A stretch of DNA of 64,000 nt from Streptomyces cucumeris (GTDB taxonomy: Bacteria > Actinomycetota > Actinomycetes > Streptomycetales > Streptomycetaceae): positions 322,849 through 386,848 of the forward strand of contig NZ_JANCLX010000006.1 in the NCBI RefSeq assembly GCF_024295805.1, written 5' to 3'. Numbering within the stretch: position 1 is the first letter of the stretch; the number at the start of each line of letters is the position of its first letter. The notes below the pieces were generated by a model, which was not told the DNA's origin, did not search any database, and worked only from the letters and a program-made list of their open reading frames with translations. A program made the position numbers and the translations under genes. This document shows positions 26,407-35,269 of the stretch, in pieces.

Positions 26407-27701
26407 CCAAGGAACGGAGGGCCATGGCACCGGACGGGCCGGGCGTCACCGCCGGGGAGCGGATCGCGGCGGAGCCGCCGCTGTCCCGCAACCGTGACTA
26501 CCGTCTGCTGTGGGGCAGTCAGGCGCTGTCGGAGTTCGGTTTCCACGCGACGATGATCGCGTTCCCGCTGCTGGTGCTGGCGCTCACCGGCTCCGGCGCC
26601 GCCTCCGGCCTCGTCATGGGCACCATCGCCGCCGCCCAGATGGTGGCCGGGCTGCCCGCCGGGGTGCTGGCCGACCGCTACGACCGCAAGGTCATCATGC
26701 TGGTGTGCGAGGGAGCGCAGACGGTGTCCGCCGTCACTCTGGCGGTCGCGGTGTGGACGGACACGGCCACCGTGGCGCATATGGTGGTGGTGGCCGCGGT
26801 GTTCGGGGCGTGCGCGGCCCTCTTCGAACCGGCCGAGAGCGCGTCGCTGCCCGCGCTGGTGACCGATGCCCAACTGCCCACGGCCGTGGCGATGAACACC
26901 GCCCGCGCCTCGATGGGCCAGCTCTCGGGTACCGCCACCGGCGGTTTCCTCTTCGCCGCGGGCCGCTTCGTACCGTTCCTCGCGGACGCCGTCACCCACG
27001 CGGTGTCCTTCACCGCCCTGCTCTTCCTGCGGCTGCCGCGGCGGGAGCGGCCCGCGGGCCCGGCGCCGCATCCGGGCCGGGAGGTGCTGGACGGACTGCG
27101 GTGGGTGTGGCGGGAGCGCCCGATCCGGGTGACCGTGCTGTGCGCCATCGTGCTCAATCTGTTCTTCAGCGCCTTCTACATCGTGGTCGTGGTGCTCGCC
27201 GGGACCCGCGGGGTGCCCTCCGGGGAGGTCGGTGTCATGGCGGCCATGCTGGGCGCGGGCGGACTGGCGGGAGCGCTGGTGGCCCCGGCGTGGCACCGCC
27301 GGCTCGGCCCCTACCGGGCGATCGTGGCGGTGTTCTGGGCGCTGGCCCTGCTCACCCCGCTGGCCGTGCTGGTGCACGACGGCTATCTCACCGGGGTGCT
27401 GTTCGCGCTGATGGCGCTGTTCCCGCCGACGGCCAACACCGCCATCATGACGGACCAGTTGCTGCGCACCCCCGATGCGCTGCGCGGGCGGCTGACCAGT
27501 GTGCTGGTGCTCGCCTGCGGCGCGGCCGGGGCGGCGGGACCCGCGCTGGGCGGTCTGCTCACCGAGGTCCTGCCGGGCGACGGGGCGATCCTGGTGTGTT
27601 CGGCGGGGATCACCGTCGCGGCGGTCCTCACCACGGCGGGTCCGACCCTGCGCGGACTGCCCCGGGACCGCCCGGAGGAGGAGCCGCCCGGGGACAGTTG
27701 A
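26403..27701 (+). CDS. MFS exporter, probably of the peptide product
   Basis: Major facilitator transporter of about 432 residues in the inner membrane, resembling the MFS_3 drug and siderophore exporter group. It shows 10-12 hydrophobic helices and the loop motif [10 protein letters not shown] after the second helix. The ATG at 26403 overlaps the stop of the synthetase (ATGA), which implies translational coupling. A second in-frame ATG at 26424 lies after GGAACGGAGG and is an alternative start. Its place between the synthetase and the MbtH gene suggests product export or self-protection. The substrate is inferred from position only. Confidence 0.88.
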   Translation: MTKERRAMAPDGPGVTAGERIAAEPPLSRNRDYRLLWGSQALSEFGFHATMIAFPLLVLALTGSGAASGLVMGTIAAAQMVAGLPAGVLADRYDRKVIMLVCEGAQTVSAVTLAVAVWTDTATVAHMVVVAAVFGACAALFEPAESASLPALVTDAQLPTAVAMNTARASMGQLSGTATGGFLFAAGRFVPFLADAVTHAVSFTALLFLRLPRRERPAGPAPHPGREVLDGLRWVWRERPIRVTVLCAIVLNLFFSAFYIVVVVLAGTRGVPSGEVGVMAAMLGAGGLAGALVAPAWHRRLGPYRAIVAVFWALALLTPLAVLVHDGYLTGVLFALMALFPPTANTAIMTDQLLRTPDALRGRLTSVLVLACGAAGAAGPALGGLLTEVLPGDGAILVCSAGITVAAVLTTAGPTLRGLPRDRPEEEPPGDS

Positions 27702-27778
27702 CACCGCACGTCCGACAGGCCATCACCACGCGCGTCAATCGCCGTGGACCACAAGGAACGGGAAGAGGAGAGAACACC

Positions 27779-27982
27779 ATGGACGACAACGCCCGCTACC
27801 AGGTGCTGCGCAACGACGAGGACCAGTACTCGCTGTGGCCCGCCGATCTCGAGGTGCCCGAGGGCTGGCACCCGGTCGGCAAGGAGGGCACCAAGGAGGA
27901 GTGCTCGGCCCATGTCGACGAGGTGTGGACCGATATGCGGCCGCGCAGTCTGCGCGAGCGCATGGAACAGGCGGCCTCCTGA
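27779..27982 (+). CDS. mbtH: MbtH-like protein
   Basis: A 67-residue MbtH-family protein. These bind adenylation domains and are often needed for their solubility and activity. The family pattern is clear: NDEDQYSLWP near residue 12, VPEGWHPVGKEG near 26, then conserved tryptophans and the ending WTDMRPRSLRERM. The ATG is preceded by a purine-rich ribosome site (GGAAGAGGAG) at 27761-27770. It lies 77 bp after the exporter and is probably co-transcribed with it. It presumably serves A domains of the two synthetases. Confidence 0.96.
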   Translation: MDDNARYQVLRNDEDQYSLWPADLEVPEGWHPVGKEGTKEECSAHVDEVWTDMRPRSLRERMEQAAS

Positions 27983-27995
27983 CGGTTGCGTCCGG

Positions 27996-28038
27996 GTGGC
28001 GACGGGGCCGGTGCGCGATGCGCCCGGCCCCTCGCCAC
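27996..28038. terminator. Bidirectional terminator hairpin
   Basis: Long GC-rich inverted repeat between two convergent genes. The left arm starts GTGGCGA then GGGGCCGG then GCGC. The right arm mirrors it, with two single-base bulges and a GAT loop. It sits 14 bp after the MbtH stop and 33 bp after the stop of the opposing SRPBCC gene, so it can end both transcripts. It also marks the probable right edge of the peptide cluster. Confidence 0.75.
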
Positions 28039-28071
28039 GGTGTCACCCGGGCCGGCCGACCGCGGTGGAGC

Positions 28072-28713
28072 TCAGCTCCCGGGGACGTAGAACGCGGTGG
28101 TGTTGCGCATCGCCGTGTCCGCCTCGTCCGACGTCGCGCCCGAGGCCCGGTGGGCCTCGCCCCACGCCCGGCTGCTGCGGGTCATGAGGTCACGCGCCTC
28201 CGGCGAGACGCCCCATGCCTCCGGATCGGTGATGGTCTCACCGCGCAGATGGCGTCCGAGGCCGAGCAGCCCGAGGTCCCAGCCGACACCGACGGCGCCC
28301 GGACCGTAGGTGGTCCAGCGCTCGGCGTCGACGGTGGCCAGGTGTTCCAGCTCCAGCGCGGTCCGGTCCTCGCCCCCGGGCGTGAGCCGTACCGCCACCT
28401 CGCTGACCTCCGCCTCGTCCGCGGGCTCACCGAAGATCCAGCTCACCCTGAGCAGCCGGGGCGGTTCGCACTCCAGGATCCGTCCCCCCGCGTTGCCCTC
28501 GAGCCGGTAGCTGCCGCCGGGCCGGAGGTCGCCGGTGACCGGCAGGAACCAGCGGCTCAGCCGCTCGGCGTCGGTGCACGCCGCCCAGACCTCCCCGACC
28601 GGTGCCGGGTACTCGCGCCGCAGGGTGACGGTGCGGGCCGCCGCGCCGGACGGGAGCTGTCGGGTGCCCACCGCGCGGTGGACCGTGGCGAAGGGATCGG
28701 TGCTGTCGCTCAT
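28072..28713 (-). CDS. SRPBCC (AHSA1-like) domain protein
   Basis: A 213-residue protein with a START/Bet v1-like SRPBCC fold of the AHSA1 group. After a short tail it has the typical opening LRREYPAPVGEVWAACTD, then LSRWFLPVTGD, and ends in an acidic and helical C-terminal stretch. Such proteins bind hydrophobic ligands or act as stress-related chaperone cofactors. The exact ligand is unknown. ATG at 28713 follows AGAGGA. It is 77 bp downstream of the photolyase on the same strand and may share its transcript. Confidence 0.8.
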   Translation of the reverse strand: MSDSTDPFATVHRAVGTRQLPSGAAARTVTLRREYPAPVGEVWAACTDAERLSRWFLPVTGDLRPGGSYRLEGNAGGRILECEPPRLLRVSWIFGEPADEAEVSEVAVRLTPGGEDRTALELEHLATVDAERWTTYGPGAVGVGWDLGLLGLGRHLRGETITDPEAWGVSPEARDLMTRSSRAWGEAHRASGATSDEADTAMRNTTAFYVPGS

Positions 28714-28790
28714 GGGGTGTCCTCTGCCTGGCGGAGGTGTCCAGGGCACCACGGAAACACACGGTGGACAACAGCCGCAGCACACCGGAC

Positions 28791-30299
28791 TCAGGGTGGC
28801 GTGTCGCCGCGCGCCGCCGCCCGCTGAAGCACCTGAGGCAGATCCGCCAGCCGGTCGAGTCCGCCGACCACCCTGGCCATGCGGTGGTTGTGGGACAGCC
28901 GCTCCCGGTGGCGGTGCAGAAAGGCCCAGTAGCCGGTGGTGTACGGGCAGGCCCGCTCCCCCGTGCGCTCCTGGGGCCGGTAGGCGCACGGACCGCACAG
29001 ATCGCTCATCCTGCTGATGTACGCACCGCCGGAGGTGTACGGCTTGGTGGTCATCAGCCCGCCGTCGGCGTACTGCGACATCCCGACGACGTTGGGCAGC
29101 ATCACCCAGTCGTACCCGTCCACGAAGCAGCGGTGGAACCAGTCGGTGACGGCCGCCGGATCCCAGCCGTCCTGGAGGGCGCGGCTGCCGAGCACCATCA
29201 GCCGGGGGATGTGATGGGTCCATCCGGTGTCCCTGACCTGGGCCAGCACGGTGGACAGACAGCGGGCGGTCAGCGCGTCGGCGTCCAGCTCCAGGAACCA
29301 CTCGGGCAGCGGCGCGGTGTGCCCGAGGGCGTTGCGCCTCCGGTAGTCCTCGCCGAAGTGCCAGTACAGGTGCCAGACGTACTCGCGCCATCCGGCGATC
29401 TGCCGGATGAACCCCTCGACGCTGTTCAGGGGCGCGGCGCCGTCCCGCCAGGCCCGCTCCGCACGGTCCACGCAGTCGGCGGGGTGCAGCAGTCCGAGGT
29501 TGAGCGGTGCGGAGAGCAGGCTGTGGCTCATGACGGGGTCGGCCGCGAGCATCGCGTCCTCGTGCGGTCCGAATCCGGGCAGCCGGTGGGTGATGAAGTG
29601 GCGCAGCGAGGCCAGCGCCTCCCGCCGGGTGGCCGGGAACCCCCGGGGTCCGTCACGGCCGACGAAGGACACGGTGCCGTCGCGTTCCCAGCGGTCCAGG
29701 TCATGGCGGACCCGCTCGTCGATCTCGTCCTCGGCCGGCCGCCAGGGGCCGGGGGCGCCGAGGGTCCGGGCGGTACGGGGTGGCGGTTCGCGGTTGTCGT
29801 GGTCGAGGTTCCAGCGGCCGCCCGCGGGCTCGTCGCCGTCCATGAGCAGATCGTGTCCGGTGCGCACCCAGCGGTAGAAGTCCTCCAGCCGCGTCCGGCC
29901 GCCGGTGTGCCCGGCCGCCCAGTCCGCGAACGCGTCCTGGCCGACCAGGAAACCCCGGGCGGGCAGCACCTCCACGGCGGGGAGCGAGCGGACCAGCTCC
30001 AGCGCGCGGCGGGAGGTGGGGTGGCAGACGGTGACCGGGCCCTCCCCGACGGCTTCGGCCAGCCCCTCCCGGTAGGTGTCCGCCTGGACGTAGACCACCC
30101 GGTCGCCGAGTTCGGCCGCCCGGTGGCGCATGGCGGAGAGCAGCAGATGGGCCTTGGCGCGGTGGAACCGGCGGCGGCGCAGCACCGAGCGGGCCTCGAT
30201 CATCACCACCGGGGCCCGGCGGTCGGGGCCGTGGTGGCGGGGGTCGAGGAAGTGGGGTCCGAGCTGGTCGCCGAAGAGCCAGTGCGCACGGGGTGCCAT
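28791..30299 (-). CDS. phrB: Iron-sulfur bacterial (6-4) photolyase/cryptochrome (PhrB type)
   Basis: A 502-residue flavoprotein of the FeS-BCP/CryPro branch of photolyases, which use light to repair (6-4) photoproducts in DNA. It opens with the family-like WLFGDQLGP. Four cysteines at 347, 435, 438 and 451 (spacing C-x2-C-x12-C at the end) sit exactly three residues before the known 4Fe-4S ligands of Agrobacterium PhrB as I remember them (350, 438, 441, 454). The motif HHIPRLMVLG around residue 355 carries the conserved histidine pair. That alignment supports the ATG at 30299 over the longer GTG start at 30356, which has no ribosome site. It is divergent from the XRE-cupin gene. Confidence 0.92.
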   Translation of the reverse strand: MAPRAHWLFGDQLGPHFLDPRHHGPDRRAPVVMIEARSVLRRRRFHRAKAHLLLSAMRHRAAELGDRVVYVQADTYREGLAEAVGEGPVTVCHPTSRRALELVRSLPAVEVLPARGFLVGQDAFADWAAGHTGGRTRLEDFYRWVRTGHDLLMDGDEPAGGRWNLDHDNREPPPRTARTLGAPGPWRPAEDEIDERVRHDLDRWERDGTVSFVGRDGPRGFPATRREALASLRHFITHRLPGFGPHEDAMLAADPVMSHSLLSAPLNLGLLHPADCVDRAERAWRDGAAPLNSVEGFIRQIAGWREYVWHLYWHFGEDYRRRNALGHTAPLPEWFLELDADALTARCLSTVLAQVRDTGWTHHIPRLMVLGSRALQDGWDPAAVTDWFHRCFVDGYDWVMLPNVVGMSQYADGGLMTTKPYTSGGAYISRMSDLCGPCAYRPQERTGERACPYTTGYWAFLHRHRERLSHNHRMARVVGGLDRLADLPQVLQRAAARGDTPP

Positions 30300-30397
30300 C
30301 CGGCTCACGCTAGGCCCTGTCCTGCCGGTCTTCGTGGACCGGCCCGCGGCGGACACCGGACGCCGAGTAAAGATTTCTGAGTTCTCGCCACAGACCC

Positions 30398-30425
30398 TTG
30401 TGCTGGCCGTTCAGCCGTCTCTACT
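30398..30425 (+). promoter_or_regulatory. Possible sigma-70-type promoter of the XRE-cupin operon
   Basis: TTGTGC, 16 bp, then TCTACT, ending about 10 bp before the ATG at 30436. Such a short leader would make a nearly leaderless mRNA, which fits the weak ribosome site. The match to consensus is only partial (3 of 6 and 4 of 6). The 136-bp gap is shared with the divergent photolyase gene. Confidence 0.3.
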
Positions 30426-30435
30426 GTGGCCCGCC

Positions 30436-31023
30436 ATGGAACACGAACTCCCCGCCCAGCGGTCCGGGGGCGACGACGAATCCGTGGGCGAGCGGCTGCG
30501 CACCCTGCGCCGGGCCCGTCGTCTGACGCTCCGGGCCGTCTCCGGGTCCGCGGGGATCAGCGAGGGCTATCTGAGCCAGATAGAACGCGGTCAGGCCAAC
30601 CCCAGCATCGCCACCCTCCAGCAGATCTCCGCCGCGCTCGGGCTCAAGGTGGCCGATCTGTTCGGCGACGACTTCACCAGCGGGCCGAGCGTGCTGCGGG
30701 CCGACGAGGCGCCGCGGCTGGCCCTCGGGGTGCTCGGCGGACGCAAGTTCCGGCTGACCCCGGGGCCGCAGCACCATCTCGAGGTGTTCCTCGGGGAGTT
30801 CGACGCCGGTGGTTCCACGGGCGAGACCCTGTACAGCCACGGCGACTCGGAGGAGTTCCTCTACGTCCTCGAGGGCACCGTCAAACTCTGCCTGGGCGAG
30901 CGCTCCTTCACCCTCGGCGGCGGCGACAGCATCCGCTACTCCTCCGCCGTACCGCACCGGCTGTGCGAGACGGCCGGCGCCGCAGCCCGGGTGCTGTGGG
31001 TGATCAGCCCGCCCAGCTACTGA
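30436..31023 (+). CDS. XRE-family regulator with C-terminal cupin domain
   Basis: A 195-residue transcription factor. A lambda-repressor-type helix-turn-helix spans about 17-72 (ISEGYLSQIERGQANPSIAT) and a cupin sensor spans about 105-190 (HGDSEEFLYVLEGTVKL, then VPHRLCET). This is the layout of PuuR-like regulators, whose cupin senses polyamines or related small molecules. The next two genes encode a PuuB-like FAD oxidase and a transporter on the same strand, so it probably controls their expression. The effector is not visible from sequence. Confidence 0.9.
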   Translation: MEHELPAQRSGGDDESVGERLRTLRRARRLTLRAVSGSAGISEGYLSQIERGQANPSIATLQQISAALGLKVADLFGDDFTSGPSVLRADEAPRLALGVLGGRKFRLTPGPQHHLEVFLGEFDAGGSTGETLYSHGDSEEFLYVLEGTVKLCLGERSFTLGGGDSIRYSSAVPHRLCETAGAAARVLWVISPPSY

Positions 31024-31105
31024 CCCGTCCGCACCCACCAGAGAAACCGGGCCATCCACGACCGCCCGACCAGCGGCCGGACTACACGATTGGCTGAGTG
31101 CCACA

Positions 31106-32473
31106 GTGCTGAACGGAAACGTGTCCTTCTGGTACCGCCAGACCGGCTTCCCCGAACGACGGCCGCCGCTGGACGGCGATCTCACCACCGATGTGTGCGT
31201 GGTGGGCGCGGGCTTCACGGGGCTGTGGACCGCGTACTACCTCAAGCGGGCCGCGCCCGAACTCGACATCACCGTCGTGGAGCGGGAGTTCGCCGGGTTC
31301 GGTGCGTCGGGGCGGAACGCGGGCTGGCTGAGCAGCAAGATCGCCGGATCCGCCGCCACCTACGCCAGGCGGCGGGGCCGCGACGCCGTGATCGCCCTCC
31401 AGCGGGAGATGGTCCGGACCGTGGACGAGGTGATCGCGGTGGCGGAGACCGAGGGCATCGGGGCCGATATCGTCCGCAGCGGCTATCTCACCGTCGCCCA
31501 TGGGGCGGCCCAACTGCCCCGGCTGCGGACGGTGTACGAGCAGGCGGGCCACTGGGGAATGCCGGACCTGAGGTGGCTGAGCGCACCGGAGGTCACGATG
31601 CGGCTCCGGCTGGACGGGGCGCTGGCCGGTTACCACAATCCGCACTGCGCCCGGGTGCACCCGGCCAAGCTGGTGCGCGGGCTGGCCGAGGCGGTGGCGG
31701 CGCGCGGGGTACGGATCCTGGAGTCCACCCCGGTGACGGCGATCGCGCCCGGCCGGGTCAGCACACCGTTCGGCACCGTCCGCGCCGACCGGATCGTACG
31801 CGCCACCGAGGGCTTCACCAGTGCGCTGGAGGGCGAGCGGCGCACCTGGCTGCCGATGAACTCCTCGATGATCGTCACCGAACCGCTCCCCGACCGGCTG
31901 TGGAAGCGGCTCGGCTGGGAGGGGCAGGAACTGCTGAGCGACGCCACCCACGCGTACACCTATGGGCAGCGCACCCCCGACGGGCGGATCGCGATCGGCG
32001 GCCGGGGTGTGCCGTACCGTTTCGGCTCACGCACCGACCGGAGCGGGCAGACCTCGGCGGACACCGTGCGGGCCCTGCGCTCGATCCTGACCTCCCTCTT
32101 CCCGGACACCGCGGACACCGCCATCGACCACACCTGGTCGGGGGTGCTGGCCGTGCCCCGCGACTGGTGCGCCTCGATCGACTTCGACCCGGCCACCGGG
32201 CTGGGCTCCGCCGGCGGCTATGTCGGCCACGGGGTGGCCGCCACCAATCTGGCCGGACGCACCCTGTGCGATCTGCTGCTGGGCCGCTCCACCGAGCTCA
32301 CCGCACTGCCCTGGGTAGGCCACCGCACCCGCAAGTGGGAACCGGAGCCGCTGCGCTGGCTCGGGGTGCACGGGATGTACGCCGCCTATCGCGCGGCGGA
32401 CCGGATCGAGGCCGCCGGCCGGACCACCACCTCCCCCATCGCCCTGCTCGCCGACCGGATATCTGGACGCTGA
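31106..32473 (+). CDS. FAD-dependent amine/amino-acid oxidoreductase (PuuB/OrdL-like)
   Basis: A 455-residue DAO-family flavoenzyme. The dinucleotide-binding motif VVGAGFTGLWTAYYL is at about 30-45 and GASGRNAGWLSSK follows near 70. The C-terminal FAD-capping stretch GYVGHGVAATNLAGR is near 375. The closest named relatives are gamma-glutamylputrescine oxidase and OrdL, which oxidise an amine to an aldehyde or imine with release of hydrogen peroxide. No gamma-glutamyl-putrescine synthetase is in the window, so the substrate is open. The start is GTG at 31106 with a weak ribosome site. The stop is 3 bp before the next ATG, so the two genes form an operon. Confidence 0.85.
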   Translation: MLNGNVSFWYRQTGFPERRPPLDGDLTTDVCVVGAGFTGLWTAYYLKRAAPELDITVVEREFAGFGASGRNAGWLSSKIAGSAATYARRRGRDAVIALQREMVRTVDEVIAVAETEGIGADIVRSGYLTVAHGAAQLPRLRTVYEQAGHWGMPDLRWLSAPEVTMRLRLDGALAGYHNPHCARVHPAKLVRGLAEAVAARGVRILESTPVTAIAPGRVSTPFGTVRADRIVRATEGFTSALEGERRTWLPMNSSMIVTEPLPDRLWKRLGWEGQELLSDATHAYTYGQRTPDGRIAIGGRGVPYRFGSRTDRSGQTSADTVRALRSILTSLFPDTADTAIDHTWSGVLAVPRDWCASIDFDPATGLGSAGGYVGHGVAATNLAGRTLCDLLLGRSTELTALPWVGHRTRKWEPEPLRWLGVHGMYAAYRAADRIEAAGRTTTSPIALLADRISGR

Positions 32474-32476
32474 CCC

Positions 32477-33799
32477 ATGAACCACATCACCGCCACCGCC
32501 GAGGCCACGGGTGAGTCCGGGGCCGCCGACCGTACGCGGGCCGCCCGTCGGGCGGGTCTCGCCTCCTTCATCGGCACCACCGTCGAGTGGTACGACTTCT
32601 ACATCTACTCCACCGCCTCCGCACTCGTCCTCGGCGATGTCTTCTTCGGTGGCGGCGGTGGTACGACCGGCGCGCTGGAGGCATTCGGCACCCTGTGGCT
32701 GGGGTTCCTCGCCCGGCCGATCGGCGGTCTGCTCTTCGGACACCTCGGTGACCGTATCGGCCGTAAGAAAACGCTGGTCACCACCTTGCTGATGATGGGC
32801 ATCGCCACCACCCTCATCGGACTGCTGCCCGGCTACGACGAGGTCGGGGTGGCCGCGCCCGCGGCGCTGGTGGTGCTGCGCATGCTCCAGGGCATCGCGG
32901 TCGGCGGCGAATGGGGCGGCGCGGTGCTCATCGCCAGTGAACATGCGCCCAAGGGGCGGGCGTTGTCCTTCGGCGCCTTCGCCCAGCAGGGCTCACCCGC
33001 CGGATCGATCCTGGCCACCGGGATGTTCGCGCTGCTCACCCAGCTTCCGGACGAGTCGTTCGACGCCTGGGGCTGGCGCATCCCGTTCCTGTTCTCCGCC
33101 GTGATGGTGGTGATCGGCCTCGCGGTGCGGCTGAAGGTCGAGGAGTCCCCGGAGTTCTCCCGGCTGCGCGAGGAGAAGCGGGTGGCGCGGGTCCCGCTGC
33201 GGGACCTGGTCACCGGACACCCCGGAACCCTCGTGCTCGGTGTGCTCGCCAGCTCGATCGGCATCGCCGCCACATACTTCATCACCACGTTCATCCTGTC
33301 GTGGGCCACCGGCGATCTGGGCATGGACCGCTCGACCATGCTCAATGTGCTGCTCGTCTACAGCGTGGTGCAGTTCTTCGTCCAGCCCTTCGGGGTGGTG
33401 CTGGCCGAGCGCTTCGGTCCGCGCCGGACCGTGGCCACCCTGCTGGGCCTCAACTTCTTCCTGGTACCGGTGATGTACGCCTGTGTCTCGACCTCGGACG
33501 CGGTGCTGGCGGGGCTGGGCATCTGTCTGCTGGGGGTCACCGGCGCGATGAACTACGCGATCCTGGCCGGGCTGCTGGCCGCCGCGTTCCCCATCGCGGT
33601 GCGCTACACCGGTATCTCGCTGTCCTACCAACTGTGTTCGGCGCTCATCGGCGGTACGGCACCGCTGGTCGGCGAGTGGCTGCTGCGCTCCTCGGGCGGC
33701 TCGATCGTGCCGGTGGTGATCTACCAGATGGTGCTGGTGGTGGTGTCCCTGATCTGCTCGGTGGCCCTGCTGGCACGGGCACGGACGGTCCACGACTGA
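32477..33799 (+). CDS. MHS-family MFS metabolite:proton symporter
   Basis: A 440-residue inner-membrane transporter with 12 predicted helices. The opening motif GTTVEWYDFYIYS, the loop GHLGDRIGRKKTL and the segment GIAVGGEWGGAV near 140 are hallmarks of the MHS group (ProP, ShiA, KgtP-like). These import osmolytes, dicarboxylates or aromatic acids with protons. It starts 3 bp after the oxidoreductase stop. It probably imports the substrate of that enzyme or a related compound. This is inferred from position. Confidence 0.88.
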   Translation: MNHITATAEATGESGAADRTRAARRAGLASFIGTTVEWYDFYIYSTASALVLGDVFFGGGGGTTGALEAFGTLWLGFLARPIGGLLFGHLGDRIGRKKTLVTTLLMMGIATTLIGLLPGYDEVGVAAPAALVVLRMLQGIAVGGEWGGAVLIASEHAPKGRALSFGAFAQQGSPAGSILATGMFALLTQLPDESFDAWGWRIPFLFSAVMVVIGLAVRLKVEESPEFSRLREEKRVARVPLRDLVTGHPGTLVLGVLASSIGIAATYFITTFILSWATGDLGMDRSTMLNVLLVYSVVQFFVQPFGVVLAERFGPRRTVATLLGLNFFLVPVMYACVSTSDAVLAGLGICLLGVTGAMNYAILAGLLAAAFPIAVRYTGISLSYQLCSALIGGTAPLVGEWLLRSSGGSIVPVVIYQMVLVVVSLICSVALLARARTVHD

Positions 33800-33817
33800 C
33801 CGCCGTCACGGAACGAC

Positions 33818-33852
33818 CGGAGCCCGCAGCGGTGCCACCGCTGCGGGCTCCG
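33818..33852. terminator. Perfect 16-bp bidirectional terminator hairpin
   Basis: Perfect inverted repeat with 16-bp arms (CGGAGCCCGCAGCGGT and its complement) around a 3-base loop. It lies between the convergent transporter (+) and DNA-repair gene (-) and starts 19 bp after the transporter stop. Confidence 0.88.
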
Positions 33853-33866
33853 TACGCGAGCGCTGC

Positions 33867-35003
33867 TCAGCCCGCTCCGGGGGCGGACATCACCAGCTCG
33901 AACGGGGCCGAGCCGCACGGCTCCCCGTTGATCTGGAGCTCCACCGTGTGCTCCCCGGGGTGGAACACCCGGGTACTGATCTGCCGGAAGGAGCGCACCC
34001 GGCTCAGGGTCTCCGTCTGCCCCGGCTCCAGGGTGGTCGTGGTCAGCTTGTACACCTTCGGGGCGGTGCTGCCGTTGGCCTTGCGGTAGTGGACGAGGTA
34101 GTCGATGGCCAGCCGCAGGGGTGCGGTGCCGGTGTTCTCCAGAGTGAAGCCGAAGCGCAGTTCCCCACCGACCCGGACGACCGGCTCGGCCACCGTGGGA
34201 CCGGAGACGGCCAGTGTGGTGACGGGTTCGAAGCCCAGCAGCGCCAGGGCGCGCGGATCGCCGCGCTTCACCACCGTGCGCAGGGCGTGCCGGATCACCC
34301 GGGGCGTTTCGGCGCCGGGTGCCGCGGCCCAGGCGGCGGCGGTCTCCACGGCCAGCTCCGGCCGGTCGTGGCTGATGTCGTTGAGGTGGTTGGCCACCGA
34401 GCGCCGCACATACTCCGAGGGGTCCCGGTACAGCGCGTGGAGCAGCGGCAGGGTGGCCTCGGGCCGGGCGAAGAGCACGGGCACCCGGACCGCCCAGGGC
34501 AGCCGCGGCCGGGTGCCCTCGCTGGCGAGCCGCCGCACATGCTCATCGGGGTGGGCAGTCCACTCCGCTATCACCGCCATGGCCCGGTCCGGATCGGCGT
34601 TCAGCAGTCGCCGGATGGCGTATTCGCAGGTCAGTCGGGGTGTGAGCGCGGCCAGCAGCCCGAGCGCGTCCTCGAAGACATCCCCCGGGGCCGCCGGACG
34701 CTCCGCCAGGTGCTCCAGCGCCCGCGCCGCCACGGCCTCGCTCACCGGCCAGATCAGCCAGCCGGTGAAGCCCTCGTCGCCGAGCGCGGCCCGCACCCGC
34801 CCGGCCAGCTCCGGGTAGTCGCCCGGCAGATCGGTGAGCAGGGCGTCGCGGACGAGGTCGCTGCGCTGCCGCAGCCCCAGTCCGTCCAGCGCGGCCACCG
34901 TGGCCCGGACGGCGGTGAGCGGCCGCCCCGGGGCCACCGCCTCCATCCGGGCGGCGAGATCCGCCACCACGCCGGCCCCCAGCAGTTCGTCCGCGGTCGG
35001 CAC
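33867..35003 (-). CDS. DNA alkylation repair protein, AlkC-like (HEAT repeats plus Ig-like tail)
   Basis: A 378-residue protein. Residues about 20-260 are helical HEAT-like repeats of the AlkC/AlkD DNA glycosylase superfamily, for example RRLASEGTRPRLPWA and DPSEYVRRSVANHLNDI. The last 110 residues are a beta-rich Ig-like module (RFGFTLENTGTAPLRLAIDYLVHY). AlkC proteins are known to carry such a C-terminal Ig-like domain that helps bind DNA. The likely role is excision of 3-methyladenine-type alkylated bases. I chose GTG at 35003 because AGGGGGAT lies 5 bp upstream. The ATG at 35021 lacks a ribosome site. Confidence 0.85.
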   Translation of the reverse strand: MPTADELLGAGVVADLAARMEAVAPGRPLTAVRATVAALDGLGLRQRSDLVRDALLTDLPGDYPELAGRVRAALGDEGFTGWLIWPVSEAVAARALEHLAERPAAPGDVFEDALGLLAALTPRLTCEYAIRRLLNADPDRAMAVIAEWTAHPDEHVRRLASEGTRPRLPWAVRVPVLFARPEATLPLLHALYRDPSEYVRRSVANHLNDISHDRPELAVETAAAWAAAPGAETPRVIRHALRTVVKRGDPRALALLGFEPVTTLAVSGPTVAEPVVRVGGELRFGFTLENTGTAPLRLAIDYLVHYRKANGSTAPKVYKLTTTTLEPGQTETLSRVRSFRQISTRVFHPGEHTVELQINGEPCGSAPFELVMSAPGAG

Positions 35004-35195
35004 GGAGCATCCCCCTGTCATCGGTGCGATCGGGCGGCCTCCGGGAGTGTGCACCGGAGAACCGCGGGATTCACTTTAACAGCGGGCATCGGGCGCCCCG
35101 CGCGGGCGAGTTCACGCGCACGGGAATTCCGTGCGCGGCCGTCCGGAGAACCGAAAGCGGACCACCGGTCCCTTTCTTTTCCGGCACAGGTCCTT

Positions 35196-35223
35196 TTGCC
35201 GGGGCGTTTCGCCGTCTTATGCT
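35196..35223 (+). promoter_or_regulatory. Probable promoter of the GAF-LuxR regulator
   Basis: TTGCCG, 16 bp, TATGCT: 4 of 6 matches in each box. It ends 46 bp before the ATG at 35270 and lies in the 266-bp divergent gap between the alkylation repair gene and the regulator. This gap is more AT-rich than the genes around it. Confidence 0.5.
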
Positions 35224-35269
35224 GCGCGATACGCACGGAGCCGACTACCCCCGGAAAGGGGCAGTGGCA

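Noticed and set aside
26154..27701. A longer exporter starting inside the synthetase at 26154.
   Set aside because: The extra N-terminus is Pro/Arg-rich, overlaps the epimerase domain by 250 bp and lacks a ribosome site; the ATG at 26403 is coupled to the synthetase stop.
28714..29391. N-terminal extension of the SRPBCC protein into the photolyase gene.
   Set aside because: It overlaps the photolyase in another frame, and ATG at 28713 has its own ribosome site.
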